Origin: Planctomycetaceae bacterium
GTDB lineage: Bacteria; Planctomycetota; Planctomycetia; Planctomycetales; Planctomycetaceae
Direction: 5' to 3'
DNA: 54,179 nucleotides
Assembly (NCBI GenBank): GCA_947476295.1
Contig: CANJQC010000018.1
Coordinates: 1 to 54,179 of the forward strand
Shown: positions 34,603-43,700 of the stretch, piece by piece
How the letters are laid out: each line of letters begins with the position of its first letter
How positions within the stretch are numbered: position 1 is the stretch's first letter
Made by a program: the position numbers and the translations under genes
The notes under the pieces: generated by a model
The model's input: only the letters and a program-made list of their open reading frames with translations
The model's database searches: none
Told to the model about the DNA's origin: nothing

Positions 34603-37600
34603 ATGAGTCACACCGAAGTCAGTTCAACAGCCGTACTTAACGAAGACGAGCCGCGGAATACGTTGTCCGCCGGATTCACTGAAATTGCCGGTTACCGCAT
34701 GCTGGAACGCATCGGTATGGGCGGTTTTGGAGAAGTCTGGCGCGCCGTGGGCCCGGGCGGTTTTCCTAAAGCCGTCAAAGTTTTGTTTGGACTTCTGAAT
34801 GGTTTTCAGGCCGATACAGAACTCAAGTCGCTGAACCGCATTCGTGACCTGCGTCATCCATTTCTGCTGAGCATAGAACGTGTGGAAGTCGTAGACGGGC
34901 GCGTGATCGTCGTGACCGAACTGGCAGACCGCAGTCTGGATCAACGATTCCGCGAGCTGGTGGCTTCCGGACAACGTGGTGTGTCGCGCGACGAACTGTT
35001 GCGTTACCTGCGCGACGCTGCCGATGCTCTGGATTTTATGTCTGAAGAACATGGCCTGCAGCACCTAGACATCAAGCCGGAAAACCTGCTGCTGCAGGGC
35101 GTCCATGCAAAGGTCGGTGACTTCGGTCTGACAAAGGCCGTCGGCCATGCGCGACATTCGCAGATCAACGGATTCACGCCGCTGTACGCGCCCCCGGAAC
35201 TGTTCGAAGGCCGTCCGGATCGGGGCAGTGATCAATACAGTCTGGCCATTGTGTATCAGACAATGCTCACAGGTATTCCGCCGTTCAACGGACGGACAGC
35301 CTCGCAGTTGATGGCTCAGCATTTGAAGAGTTCGCCGGATCTGAGCAGTCTGCTGCCGTCTGATCGAGCTGTCGTTGCCCGAGCCCTCTCGAAGAATCCA
35401 CGCACGCGTTTTGCGGGTTGTCGTCAGTTTATTGACGAACTCACGAAACGCCGTCCGACTAAGTCGCTGAGTACTCGCGTGCCGTCAGAGTCTGTATCAA
35501 CGATGCAGAATTCGCGAACAACCCTTGCCTTCACGGAAAATATCACCAGCAATCATTCAATGGTGCACGGCACGGCCAGTCGACTGGCCCCTGTCAGGAG
35601 TCTGCCGGAGGACACGCAGTTTCGGCCAACGCTGTTCGTCGGGATCGGCGGACTTGGTTGCCAGACGGTCTCGCTGTTGAATCAACGAATCCAGCAGCGT
35701 TTCCCGAACGCGACTTTGCCGGCAATTCAGTTTTTGTGCATCGATACCGACCGCGAGGCGATGTCGGATCTCAAGCAGCGGAGTTCCGGAGATTACCGGG
35801 CGGTCACCACCGTTTCGGCCCCGCTGCGCACGACTCAGGATTATCGCAAGGAGTCGTCTCAGCATCTGACGTGGCTTGCTCGCCGCTGGCTGTTCAACAT
35901 TCCCCGCAGCGGGCGTGTTGAAGGCATGCGACCGCTGGGACGCCTAGCCTTTGTGGATCACGCCGGAGAGATTCGCATCGAACTGAAAAAAAGTCTAATG
36001 ACACTGGTGAGTTCTGCATCAGCCAGCATATCCGGGTCGGAAACCGCATTGCTGTTCGACACAACCGGCATCGACGTATGTCTCGTTGGTTCAACTTCCG
36101 GCGGCACGGCAAGTGGCTGCATGCTGGATCTGGCATGGCTGGTCCGCGAACTTGTGAGCAATGGTCGGATGCCCCCAGTCGGTCTGACGTCTATGCTGCT
36201 GCACGGGACCGCTCAAGGTCGTCAACTGGCGGACATGCAGGACGCCAACACGGTCAGCTTCCTTCAGGAACTTCAGCACTTCTCCATCCCAGGCGCCCAA
36301 CGCCCCGGACTAACGTCTCGCTTCTCTGACTCTGAAATCTCAAAACCGTTCGACGAAACGACGCTGGTGCATTTCGGTGACGACCTGTCGGACCATGACT
36401 TTTTCGAAGGTGCGAATCGCACGGCTGAATACCTTGAACTGCGAACGCTGACATCAGCTCGTCGAGAAATGAATGCGTGGCGTAACCCGGAACGAACACG
36501 AATTCCCGAAAGCCATGAAGTATCGTTGCGTTCATTCGGGCTCTCAAGGATTAATGCAGATTCCTGGGAAGTCGCGAATCGCGAAGCCGGTCAACTGGCA
36601 TCCGCAGCGATCAGTCTTTGGACGCAACCATCGGCAGCGGCGGGTGAACCCAACTCACCCGAATGGAAGGCACTGCTCGATCGGCTGGGGATCAGCAGTG
36701 AAGCCATGACGCAGGTCATTCCAAATCTGCTTGACAACGATCGCACCAGACGGATGGATGAGTACGCAAACAGCGTCGGGCAGCGATTGTCGCGGGATAT
36801 TGCAGTGTCGGTCAGGGAACAGGTTTCCGCCATCGTCAGTCAGGACGCAGCTTCATCGACAGCAGGCGATTCCATGGCTGCTGTGACTGGAGAAATCCAA
36901 ACGGAATTGGCCATTCGATTACCGCTGGATTTGCAGCTGGCTGAATCCTTCCTCAGGCAATTGCTCGACACCCGAATACGATCAGGCCTGATGGACAACG
37001 CGATCACGGCCCTGATGCGCCGCACCGATCAGGCACTTGCGACATGTCGCAGTCAGCAGAGCGACCTGCAGAGTGCATTCAATGGATTGCGTGCATCGCA
37101 TGTAGGCGGAAAACCCGACCAGGCGACGGATGCAGGGCACACAGATCTACGCGGTTTCTGTCGTCAGTATTGTATGCTGTTCACCTGTCAGACGATCTGC
37201 CAGACATTGATCGAACACCTGCAGGCAATACTGGCTGCATTGCGAGGCTTACACGAACAACGATCCACGATCCTCCGCGACAGACTGATCGTACTTGCGT
37301 CGCAGGTGAACGACGATGCCCCGTGCTCGCCGACAATTCCCGAGCAGATGATTGTGGCCTTTGAAGCGTATCTGCAGACGTCCGGTCGATTTCGAGTCAG
37401 TTCGTTTCTTGATCGCGATATCCGCCCGGCTGATGTGGCAACGCTGCGGTCAGAAGCCTCTAACTTCCTGCTGCTGAGTATGTCCCGCGACCCGCAGTTT
37501 GCTGACGACCAACGGCTGTTGAAACGTAGTGAAACGTTTCCGGCAAACGCTAGGCCGAGACTTCAGAATGTCGGTGGTGGAAAGCGAGTGCTGGCGGTGA

Positions 37601-37818
37601 TTCCGGATCCGCAGTCGGCTGAGTTCTGGAAGTCGTTGTTGCAGAATGATTTCGGACCATGTGTCTCTGCCTGTTCAACAACGACAGACGACATTTGTGT
37701 GGTCTGCGAAACTGAGGGCATCTCAATTCCGGCGGCTGTCGATGCGCTGACTCACATGCGACCTCATGTACTGGAACTCGCGGGGCAACTGCATTCTCGC
37801 CACGACGTTCCGTGGTAG
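34603..37818 (+). CDS. Ser/Thr kinase fused to a tubulin/FtsZ-superfamily domain
   Basis: This 1071-residue protein has an N-terminal Hanks kinase (about 30-290): glycine loop IGMGGFGEVW, ATP lysine in KAVKVLFG (K59), catalytic loop HLDIKPEN (Leu for Arg of HRD), metal motif GDFGLTK (173-175) and YAPPELFEG. After a linker of about 50 residues comes a nucleotide-binding domain that resembles the tubulin-like family (Tubulin_2 type): TLFVGIGGLGCQTVSLLNQR near 341, FLCIDTDREAMSDL, and the tubulin signature loop GSTSGGTASGCMLD near 494. Then follow AQGRQLADMQDANTV and a long helical C-terminal part (about 600-1070) of unknown type. No transmembrane segment is evident. It is the third gene of an operon with the FHA-EAL protein and the AAA+ ATPase. 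GTP binding is inferred; a T7-loop catalytic aspartate is not obvious. Confidence 0.85.
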   Translation: MSHTEVSSTAVLNEDEPRNTLSAGFTEIAGYRMLERIGMGGFGEVWRAVGPGGFPKAVKVLFGLLNGFQADTELKSLNRIRDLRHPFLLSIERVEVVDGRVIVVTELADRSLDQRFRELVASGQRGVSRDELLRYLRDAADALDFMSEEHGLQHLDIKPENLLLQGVHAKVGDFGLTKAVGHARHSQINGFTPLYAPPELFEGRPDRGSDQYSLAIVYQTMLTGIPPFNGRTASQLMAQHLKSSPDLSSLLPSDRAVVARALSKNPRTRFAGCRQFIDELTKRRPTKSLSTRVPSESVSTMQNSRTTLAFTENITSNHSMVHGTASRLAPVRSLPEDTQFRPTLFVGIGGLGCQTVSLLNQRIQQRFPNATLPAIQFLCIDTDREAMSDLKQRSSGDYRAVTTVSAPLRTTQDYRKESSQHLTWLARRWLFNIPRSGRVEGMRPLGRLAFVDHAGEIRIELKKSLMTLVSSASASISGSETALLFDTTGIDVCLVGSTSGGTASGCMLDLAWLVRELVSNGRMPPVGLTSMLLHGTAQGRQLADMQDANTVSFLQELQHFSIPGAQRPGLTSRFSDSEISKPFDETTLVHFGDDLSDHDFFEGANRTAEYLELRTLTSARREMNAWRNPERTRIPESHEVSLRSFGLSRINADSWEVANREAGQLASAAISLWTQPSAAAGEPNSPEWKALLDRLGISSEAMTQVIPNLLDNDRTRRMDEYANSVGQRLSRDIAVSVREQVSAIVSQDAASSTAGDSMAAVTGEIQTELAIRLPLDLQLAESFLRQLLDTRIRSGLMDNAITALMRRTDQALATCRSQQSDLQSAFNGLRASHVGGKPDQATDAGHTDLRGFCRQYCMLFTCQTICQTLIEHLQAILAALRGLHEQRSTILRDRLIVLASQVNDDAPCSPTIPEQMIVAFEAYLQTSGRFRVSSFLDRDIRPADVATLRSEASNFLLLSMSRDPQFADDQRLLKRSETFPANARPRLQNVGGGKRVLAVIPDPQSAEFWKSLLQNDFGPCVSACSTTTDDICVVCETEGISIPAAVDALTHMRPHVLELAGQLHSRHDVPW

Positions 37819-37971
37819 GCTGTTGATGACGCTCACCTGCACGGGGCGGAAGAAGCCACGTTTGAGCAACAATTTGCGATTCCAGGCGAGGGGACGAACA
37901 GTTCAGATTTGTGTATGATCTCTGCTGCAAGTTCACGTTCTCAGAGTCCCGCATTAACAGGAGTCGGTCTG

Positions 37972-38781
37972 ATGTTGAAGTTTCTGTCGCCAAAGTCCAT
38001 CGGTGCACTCGCCTTGACAAGTCTGGTGTTGGTCTCGGCCGGATTGTCACGCGCGGATGATATTAAGCCGATCAGATCGCTGCTTGTGCTGGGCGGTTGC
38101 TGCCATGACTACAACACTCAGAAAGATCTGCTGGCGAAGGGGATTGGGGAAAGAGCGCATGTGAAGGTAGTCATTGCCTATGACACTGACAAGACGACCG
38201 GGCATCTGAACCCTGTCTACGAAAAGGCCGACTGGGCTGAAGGCTTTGACGTGATTATTCACGACGAGTGTTCATCGGATGTCAAGGACCTCGCGATTAT
38301 CGAAAGGATTCTGGAACCACATCGGCAGGGACTCCCAGCCGTGCTGCTGCATTGCGGTATGCACAGTTACCGGAGCGAAGGTTATCCCAAAGCCGTAACT
38401 CCGTGGTTTGAATTCACTGGCCTGCAGTCGACAGGGCACGGTCGGCAGGCTCCGATCAGCATCGGTTTCGTGGCACCAGAACATCCAGTCACACACGGGC
38501 TTGCTGACTGGACGACGATTAATGAAGAACTCTACAACAACAGTGAGAACAAACTGCTGGACACTGCGCGTTCCCTGGCCATAGGTCAACAGGAAGGCGC
38601 GAAGGACGCTGCCATTGTCTGGACGAACAGTTACCGTGAAAAGACTAAAGTCTTCGCAACGACTCTCGGGCACAACAACGATACCGTTGGCGATGCGCGT
38701 TATCTGGACCTTGTCACTCGAGGACTGCTGTGGTCGTGTGGCAAGCTGAATGATACTTACCTAAAGCCTGCGAAGCACTGA
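37972..38781 (+). CDS. ThuA-like domain protein, secreted
   Basis: The protein of about 269 residues begins at ATG 37972, with AGGAG upstream, and has a signal peptide (MLKFLSPKSIGALALTSLVLVSAGLSRA). The rest is a ThuA-like (trehalose-utilisation type) glutamine-amidotransferase-like fold: LLVLGGCCHDYNTQKDLL, the FDVIIHDECSSDV strand, LPAVLLHCGMHSYR at the elbow position and APEHPVTHGLADW. These proteins are frequent in planctomycetes next to sugar or sulfatase genes and are thought to act on carbohydrates; the activity is unknown. There are no obvious operon partners. Confidence 0.85.
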   Translation: MLKFLSPKSIGALALTSLVLVSAGLSRADDIKPIRSLLVLGGCCHDYNTQKDLLAKGIGERAHVKVVIAYDTDKTTGHLNPVYEKADWAEGFDVIIHDECSSDVKDLAIIERILEPHRQGLPAVLLHCGMHSYRSEGYPKAVTPWFEFTGLQSTGHGRQAPISIGFVAPEHPVTHGLADWTTINEELYNNSENKLLDTARSLAIGQQEGAKDAAIVWTNSYREKTKVFATTLGHNNDTVGDARYLDLVTRGLLWSCGKLNDTYLKPAKH

Positions 38782-38830
38782 GGCACGGTGAAGCGAGCAC
38801 CCAGCAGCTGGACCTCGTTAACTGCCGGTC

Positions 38831-40126
38831 TCACAAATCGTGACGTGGTTCGGCCATGCGAAAAGTCAGCAGGCCGCCGCAGGCGATTGTGCCGCTGATG
38901 GCGACGAAAGGCACCTGCCAGGGGATGTAGTCGATCACGGCTCCAAGCAGTGGGGAAAGCAGAAACGGAACCGTGTAGCAGATGGTCATGGTACTCAGAT
39001 ACTGCGGGTGTTTTTCTCTGGGAACAAGTTCCAGCGTGTAATTGGCAATGGTCTTCATGGTGACGGGCGTGATACCAAGAAAGACGTACGTGATCCAAAA
39101 CCATTGACGACCAAATGGAAACCACGGCGAGGCCAGCAGCACGGCGATCAGTGGTGTGAGCGCGGCAAGAAAGGCGGCGATGCGAAGAGCTAGGCGGTTG
39201 CCACAGCGATCGGCGATGCTGCCGAAGACGGGACTGAGCACTCCGACGCTGATGTTCTGGGCGATCACCCACCAGACAATGTCCAGATCTGAGGTTCCCA
39301 GCATCACCCGGGCCATCGCTTGGTAATGGGGAAACAGCAGCAGCCCTGTCATAAACAGGGTCGCCATCCATGCGGCTCGGCGAAATCGCTGGTCGTAGCG
39401 GAACGTACGCCAGGCGCGGACAAACGGAGTCCACCACGGCGATCGAGCGGACCGCGCAGCCGGCTGCTCATCGGGCTGCTCGTGACACAGATTCGCCATC
39501 AATCCCGCGATGACGTAGGCTGAACCATTGAACAGAAAGATGTAAACGAAGCCGTCGTGATTTGGCATTTGAACCCAGGGTCGCAGCAGAAAGTAAGCGG
39601 CACACACAGCACCTGCTGAACCGATGACGCCTGCAATTCCCAGCAGACGGCCACGACGTGTCGCGCGAATGAGTTTGCCCTGCAAAGTGCCATCGACCAG
39701 TTGATTCAGACCCGTCGCCGAGAAAAAGATGAAATACAGGACCAGAAACAATCCGATAAGCCAGGGCTGACGACGATCATTCAGCCACCACCACACGCTG
39801 GCCAGTGTTATGAAAGGCATCGCCATCCCCAACGTCGTAAAGATGAGCGCCCTTTTCTTTAGTCGGATGTCCCGAATAAAATCGGCCGCCAGCAGCGGCG
39901 GAAGACTTTGTCCCAATCGACTGAGGACCGGCAGAAATCCTCGAGCCCACGCGGCGTTGCCGGAGATGACATCCAGCACATGCGGAATGATCACGCTCTC
40001 CGTCTTGAAGATCCACCCAATCCGCATGATGATCAATTGCAAGGCCAAGATGCCAATGTTGGTCGATTCGTGTCGCTCAGAAGACAACTCATCCGGTTCC
40101 GCCGGACTGTCGTTCGATGAAGTCAT
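38831..40126 (-). CDS. Major facilitator superfamily transporter
   Basis: The 431-residue protein has about twelve hydrophobic segments in two halves with a basic central loop (about 215-240, EQPDEQPAARSARSPWW), the MFS layout. Motif-like pieces are SIADRCGNRLALRIAAF at the start of the second half (loop between helices 8 and 9 type) and RRGRLLGIAGVIGSAGAV. The substrate cannot be inferred. The start codon overlaps the stop of the upstream HEAT-like gene by four bases, so the two are coupled. Confidence 0.82.
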   Translation of the reverse strand: MTSSNDSPAEPDELSSERHESTNIGILALQLIIMRIGWIFKTESVIIPHVLDVISGNAAWARGFLPVLSRLGQSLPPLLAADFIRDIRLKKRALIFTTLGMAMPFITLASVWWWLNDRRQPWLIGLFLVLYFIFFSATGLNQLVDGTLQGKLIRATRRGRLLGIAGVIGSAGAVCAAYFLLRPWVQMPNHDGFVYIFLFNGSAYVIAGLMANLCHEQPDEQPAARSARSPWWTPFVRAWRTFRYDQRFRRAAWMATLFMTGLLLFPHYQAMARVMLGTSDLDIVWWVIAQNISVGVLSPVFGSIADRCGNRLALRIAAFLAALTPLIAVLLASPWFPFGRQWFWITYVFLGITPVTMKTIANYTLELVPREKHPQYLSTMTICYTVPFLLSPLLGAVIDYIPWQVPFVAISGTIACGGLLTFRMAEPRHDL

Positions 40127-41868
40127 GATGGCACATTAATCCATTGCAGCTCCGGTAGCAGCCGCTGGATATCGGTTTGCAGGTCAGCATTTTGTGCCAC
40201 GATTGAAGCAACGGCGGCCAGTGCGCTGCGGCATTCGGGGGTTCGGAGGGAGCGGACGGCGACGGCAAGGACGGGGATGAGTTCCGCGGCTCGAGCAGGG
40301 CTGTTGAGGATCGCGGTCTGCAGATGCGTGATGGCTTTCAGCTTCGTCCGGCCTCCTCGATCTACGCCCAGAATCACTGCGCACCAGATTGGAGCCAGCA
40401 CATCGGTTTCTGTTCCCGACAGACTGGTGCGGCGGTGCAGGCATTCAACGGCGCGGAGACGGACATCGTCGAATGGCGTTTCAACCAAGCGGGCCCAGAG
40501 AGCAGGATCGTTGTGGCCACGCGAGGCGGGCTGTTCCAGCCAGTCCATGGACGCAGAGCGCGTGGCTTCCGACAGTGCATCGAAGAATTCGATGACATCG
40601 TCGGTTTGGTAAAGATCGCTGTCGAGAACTGTCAGAGCCCATGTCGTAATTTTACCGGCCAGAGCTTCGCAGTGAACGCGACTCAATGACGCAAGTTCCG
40701 CGACTGACAGCGGCCGTTCGTCATGCCGTGTTGTCAGCAAATCGAAGCCGAACTCCGACACCGAAACCGGGCGGACGGACGAGAGTTGCACCAGTTGCAG
40801 CGTGCTGAGTCTTGCGGCAGACACATGTTTCTTCATCGCCGCGCAGATCGCTGGCAACAGAGCATGATCGCACAGATCTAGTAATTCCAGCCATGTCGTC
40901 ACGGGCAGATTCTCCAGACCTCGATACTGTCCGAACGTGTCAGAAGCAAACTGCTGGACGCGAGGATCTGTGTGAGACATCAGCCGCATCAGCAGCAGGA
41001 TGTCCATGCGCTGCGTTGAATCACAGTGGTCGCGCTGCAGCAATTCGATGGCCCAGATGCGGGCGAGCGCACTGTCGGCCGTCGTCACAATCTGAAGCAG
41101 GTGTTCGGCCGCATTCGGCCGCCGCCAGAGTTCTGGCTGGTATGGCGCGGCGGAAAGTTCGGCAAGCGCACAGCCGGATTGCAGATTCGTGTGCGATGCA
41201 CCGAACTTGAGCAGGTCACTGTGAAAGTAACACACATGCATCAGCGACCAGTTGTCGATGATGTTTTCACCCGCTGCAAAGTCGTCATCCCGGTATTGAA
41301 TAATGGCCGTGGTCATTGCCGACAGGTAGGCTTCGGCATCGCGATAACTCAGCCGGCGAAAGTACCGCCAGACTTTGCGCCGCAGATGATTTCGTGTGCG
41401 ATGACTGAACAGACGATTCGTTTTCCTGTTCAGCCGATCCGGCCGCAGGATCGCGCTTCGACCGATTTCATCCTGAATCGATTTGTTTGGTTTTGCAAAT
41501 AACTGTTCTTCGCGAACGATCTCCCGCGTCGTTTGGTTCCACCACGGACGAGTGATCCGGACACGTCGGACGAAGCGGTCGCACGCCACCATGATGTGTG
41601 CCAGCAGTTCGTGATCACCGGCGGCGTGAAAATGTTTGCACAGTCGTTTGACGACAACTTCGTGGCCCGGCAAATTCAGATCAAGTTGAAAATACCGAAT
41701 CACCTGAGCTCTGGCCCACGGTCGCGGATCGGTCAGCCAGCGATCCAGAAATCGTAACAAAAACTCCAGGTTGCCGAAACAGACCCATTCGTCCAGAAAG
41801 CGGTCGTCTGCGGCGGCGAAGCATTCTTCAAGCATCAGACTGGAAGGTCTGGAGTCCTGTGTGCTCAC
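40123..41868 (-). CDS. HEAT-repeat-like helical protein
   Basis: The protein is built almost entirely of amphipathic helices with repeated A..WA...L, ..R..A...L patterns (LARIWAIELLQRDH, DVRLRAVECLHRRT, RVQQFASDTFGQYR), typical of HEAT or armadillo-like scaffolds. I see no enzyme motif and no signal peptide. The frame is open up to 41979. I place the start at a GTG at 41868, preceded by GAGG; an ATG at 41835 (MLEECFAAADD) is equally possible, and the more upstream residues look non-coding. Its stop overlaps the start of the MFS gene, which suggests a role linked to that transporter. Confidence 0.65.
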   Translation of the reverse strand: MSTQDSRPSSLMLEECFAAADDRFLDEWVCFGNLEFLLRFLDRWLTDPRPWARAQVIRYFQLDLNLPGHEVVVKRLCKHFHAAGDHELLAHIMVACDRFVRRVRITRPWWNQTTREIVREEQLFAKPNKSIQDEIGRSAILRPDRLNRKTNRLFSHRTRNHLRRKVWRYFRRLSYRDAEAYLSAMTTAIIQYRDDDFAAGENIIDNWSLMHVCYFHSDLLKFGASHTNLQSGCALAELSAAPYQPELWRRPNAAEHLLQIVTTADSALARIWAIELLQRDHCDSTQRMDILLLMRLMSHTDPRVQQFASDTFGQYRGLENLPVTTWLELLDLCDHALLPAICAAMKKHVSAARLSTLQLVQLSSVRPVSVSEFGFDLLTTRHDERPLSVAELASLSRVHCEALAGKITTWALTVLDSDLYQTDDVIEFFDALSEATRSASMDWLEQPASRGHNDPALWARLVETPFDDVRLRAVECLHRRTSLSGTETDVLAPIWCAVILGVDRGGRTKLKAITHLQTAILNSPARAAELIPVLAVAVRSLRTPECRSALAAVASIVAQNADLQTDIQRLLPELQWINVPS

Positions 41869-42087
41869 GGAATAAGCCTCAACGGCAACGAAAAGGGGGT
41901 TCAATGCGGTTCCTGCGGTCACGACAGGGGGAATTACAAAGAGGACAGGGCAACAATTCAAGGCTGGCTGGCAATTCAAATTGGTCCTGATGCTTTTCAG
42001 AGTTGTGTTGCGTCGTAATACTTCGGGATCAGCCAGTGGAAATCACCGGCGATTTCTGAGCAGCACTTCAGCAGAGGATATCGAAAA

Positions 42088-43449
42088 ATGAGTCAGGGGA
42101 AACCCACTGACGTAACGGTCAAAGAGGTTAAAGTCACCTTTGAACCGGTGCAATACCGAACGCCGTTAAAGTTTGGAGGTCGCGTTGTCAGTTCATCATT
42201 TCTTATCAACGCGGACGTCACCGTCGAGTCGCGAAACGGCAAACATGCGACCGGTCACGGCAGTATGCCGCTGGGCAATGCTTGGGCGTGGCCTTCTTCG
42301 ACTCTGGAACCCGATCAGACGGAAAAGCTGATGAAGGCGTTTGCGGAGGAAGTTGTTGACCTCTTCAATTCGTATCCTGGTTATGGCCATCCGCTGGAGA
42401 TCGAATTCGAAGTTTCCTCGGAGTACGACCATCAGGCGCACAGAGTTCCGGAGGCGATGGGCATTCACGAAACAGTGCCGCCGCTGGCACAGTTGGTTGC
42501 TGCCAGTCCCGTCGATGCCGCACTGCATGATGCGTATGGTCGCATGTTGAAGTTGAATAGTTTCAATACGCTGTCGAAGGAATTCTGCAGCACGGACTTG
42601 AGCGAGTTTCTGGACGAACAGTTTGCCGGTGAATATCTCGATCAATATACGCTGCGTGAACCTGTGGCTTCGCTGCCGTTGTATCACCTGATTGGTGCAT
42701 TGGATCCACTGACGGACGCAGAAGTCAAAGATCGTCCCAACGACAAGTTGCCGGTAACGCTGGGCGAATGGATTCAAGCCGATTCATTGACACACCTGAA
42801 GATCAAACTGGCCGGTGACCAGCTGGATTGGGACGTCGATCGTGTACTGGCGATCGAAAAAGTGACGGCGACCGTTCAGGCCGCAAGAGGCTGTGCGAAG
42901 TGGTACTATTCGTGTGACTTCAATGAAAAGTGTGCGTCCGCAGACTATGTGATTGAATTCCTAAATCGGGTCAAGAAGGCGTCCCGAGCTGCGTTCGAAA
43001 GAATTCAGTACATCGAACAGCCGACGAGCCGTTATCTGGATGCTGCGAACGCTCCTCTCATGCACGAAGTCTCTTCAATCAAGCCGGTGGTGATTGATGA
43101 GGCATTGATTTCGTACGAGTCACTCTTGCTTGCGCAGGAACAAGGGTATTCAGGTATCGCGTTGAAGGCTTGCAAGGGCCAGTCGGAATCGTTACTGATG
43201 GCGGCTGCAGCACAGAAGTTCGGCATGTTTCTGTGTGTTCAGGATCTGACGTGCCCCGGCGCATCATTCCTGCATTCCTGCAGTCTGGCCGCGCGGATTC
43301 CCGGTGTGGCGGCGATTGAAGGCAATGCACGACAATACTGCCCAGCGGCGAATGCAAAGTGGGCCCGGAAGATACCGACGGTTTTTACCGTCAAGAACGG
43401 TACAATTGACACAAGCCGGCTGGCTGGACCGGGACTGGGGTTTCAATAG
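42088..43449 (+). CDS. Enolase-superfamily enzyme (mandelate racemase/MLE type)
   Basis: The 453-residue protein has the two-domain enolase fold. The capping domain is N-terminal; the barrel then carries the acid/base KxK motif HLKIKLAGD, the three metal ligands (Asp in YSCDFNEKC, Glu in YIEQPTS, Asp/Glu in VVIDEALIS) and a second lysine in IALKACKGQSES. This set fits the muconate-lactonising and dipeptide-epimerase type, which abstract a proton alpha to a carboxylate. The chain is about 80 residues longer than the usual member, mostly in the capping domain. The substrate is unknown. The gene stands alone, divergent from the HEAT-like gene. Confidence 0.85.
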   Translation: MSQGKPTDVTVKEVKVTFEPVQYRTPLKFGGRVVSSSFLINADVTVESRNGKHATGHGSMPLGNAWAWPSSTLEPDQTEKLMKAFAEEVVDLFNSYPGYGHPLEIEFEVSSEYDHQAHRVPEAMGIHETVPPLAQLVAASPVDAALHDAYGRMLKLNSFNTLSKEFCSTDLSEFLDEQFAGEYLDQYTLREPVASLPLYHLIGALDPLTDAEVKDRPNDKLPVTLGEWIQADSLTHLKIKLAGDQLDWDVDRVLAIEKVTATVQAARGCAKWYYSCDFNEKCASADYVIEFLNRVKKASRAAFERIQYIEQPTSRYLDAANAPLMHEVSSIKPVVIDEALISYESLLLAQEQGYSGIALKACKGQSESLLMAAAAQKFGMFLCVQDLTCPGASFLHSCSLAARIPGVAAIEGNARQYCPAANAKWARKIPTVFTVKNGTIDTSRLAGPGLGFQ

Positions 43450-43700
43450 AACGAAATTGCGGTTGGCACTGTAAAACAGCAGGCTCGATTCGTGAGGTCG
43501 AAGGGTGGGAGACTTTAGGTCTGTAGCGGACCTGTCACCCAATCCGAATGATTTTGCGAACCAGCAACTTTCGGGCATTTGCCGTCTGGAGTTCACTTTT
43601 CCTCGACGGCTAGAGTGGTCGATGTGACGACAATCCCTGCTGAAGCTGCTCCGCAGACGATGCGGGAAATAACTGATGGGGTGAGTTTTTCTGATTTGCG

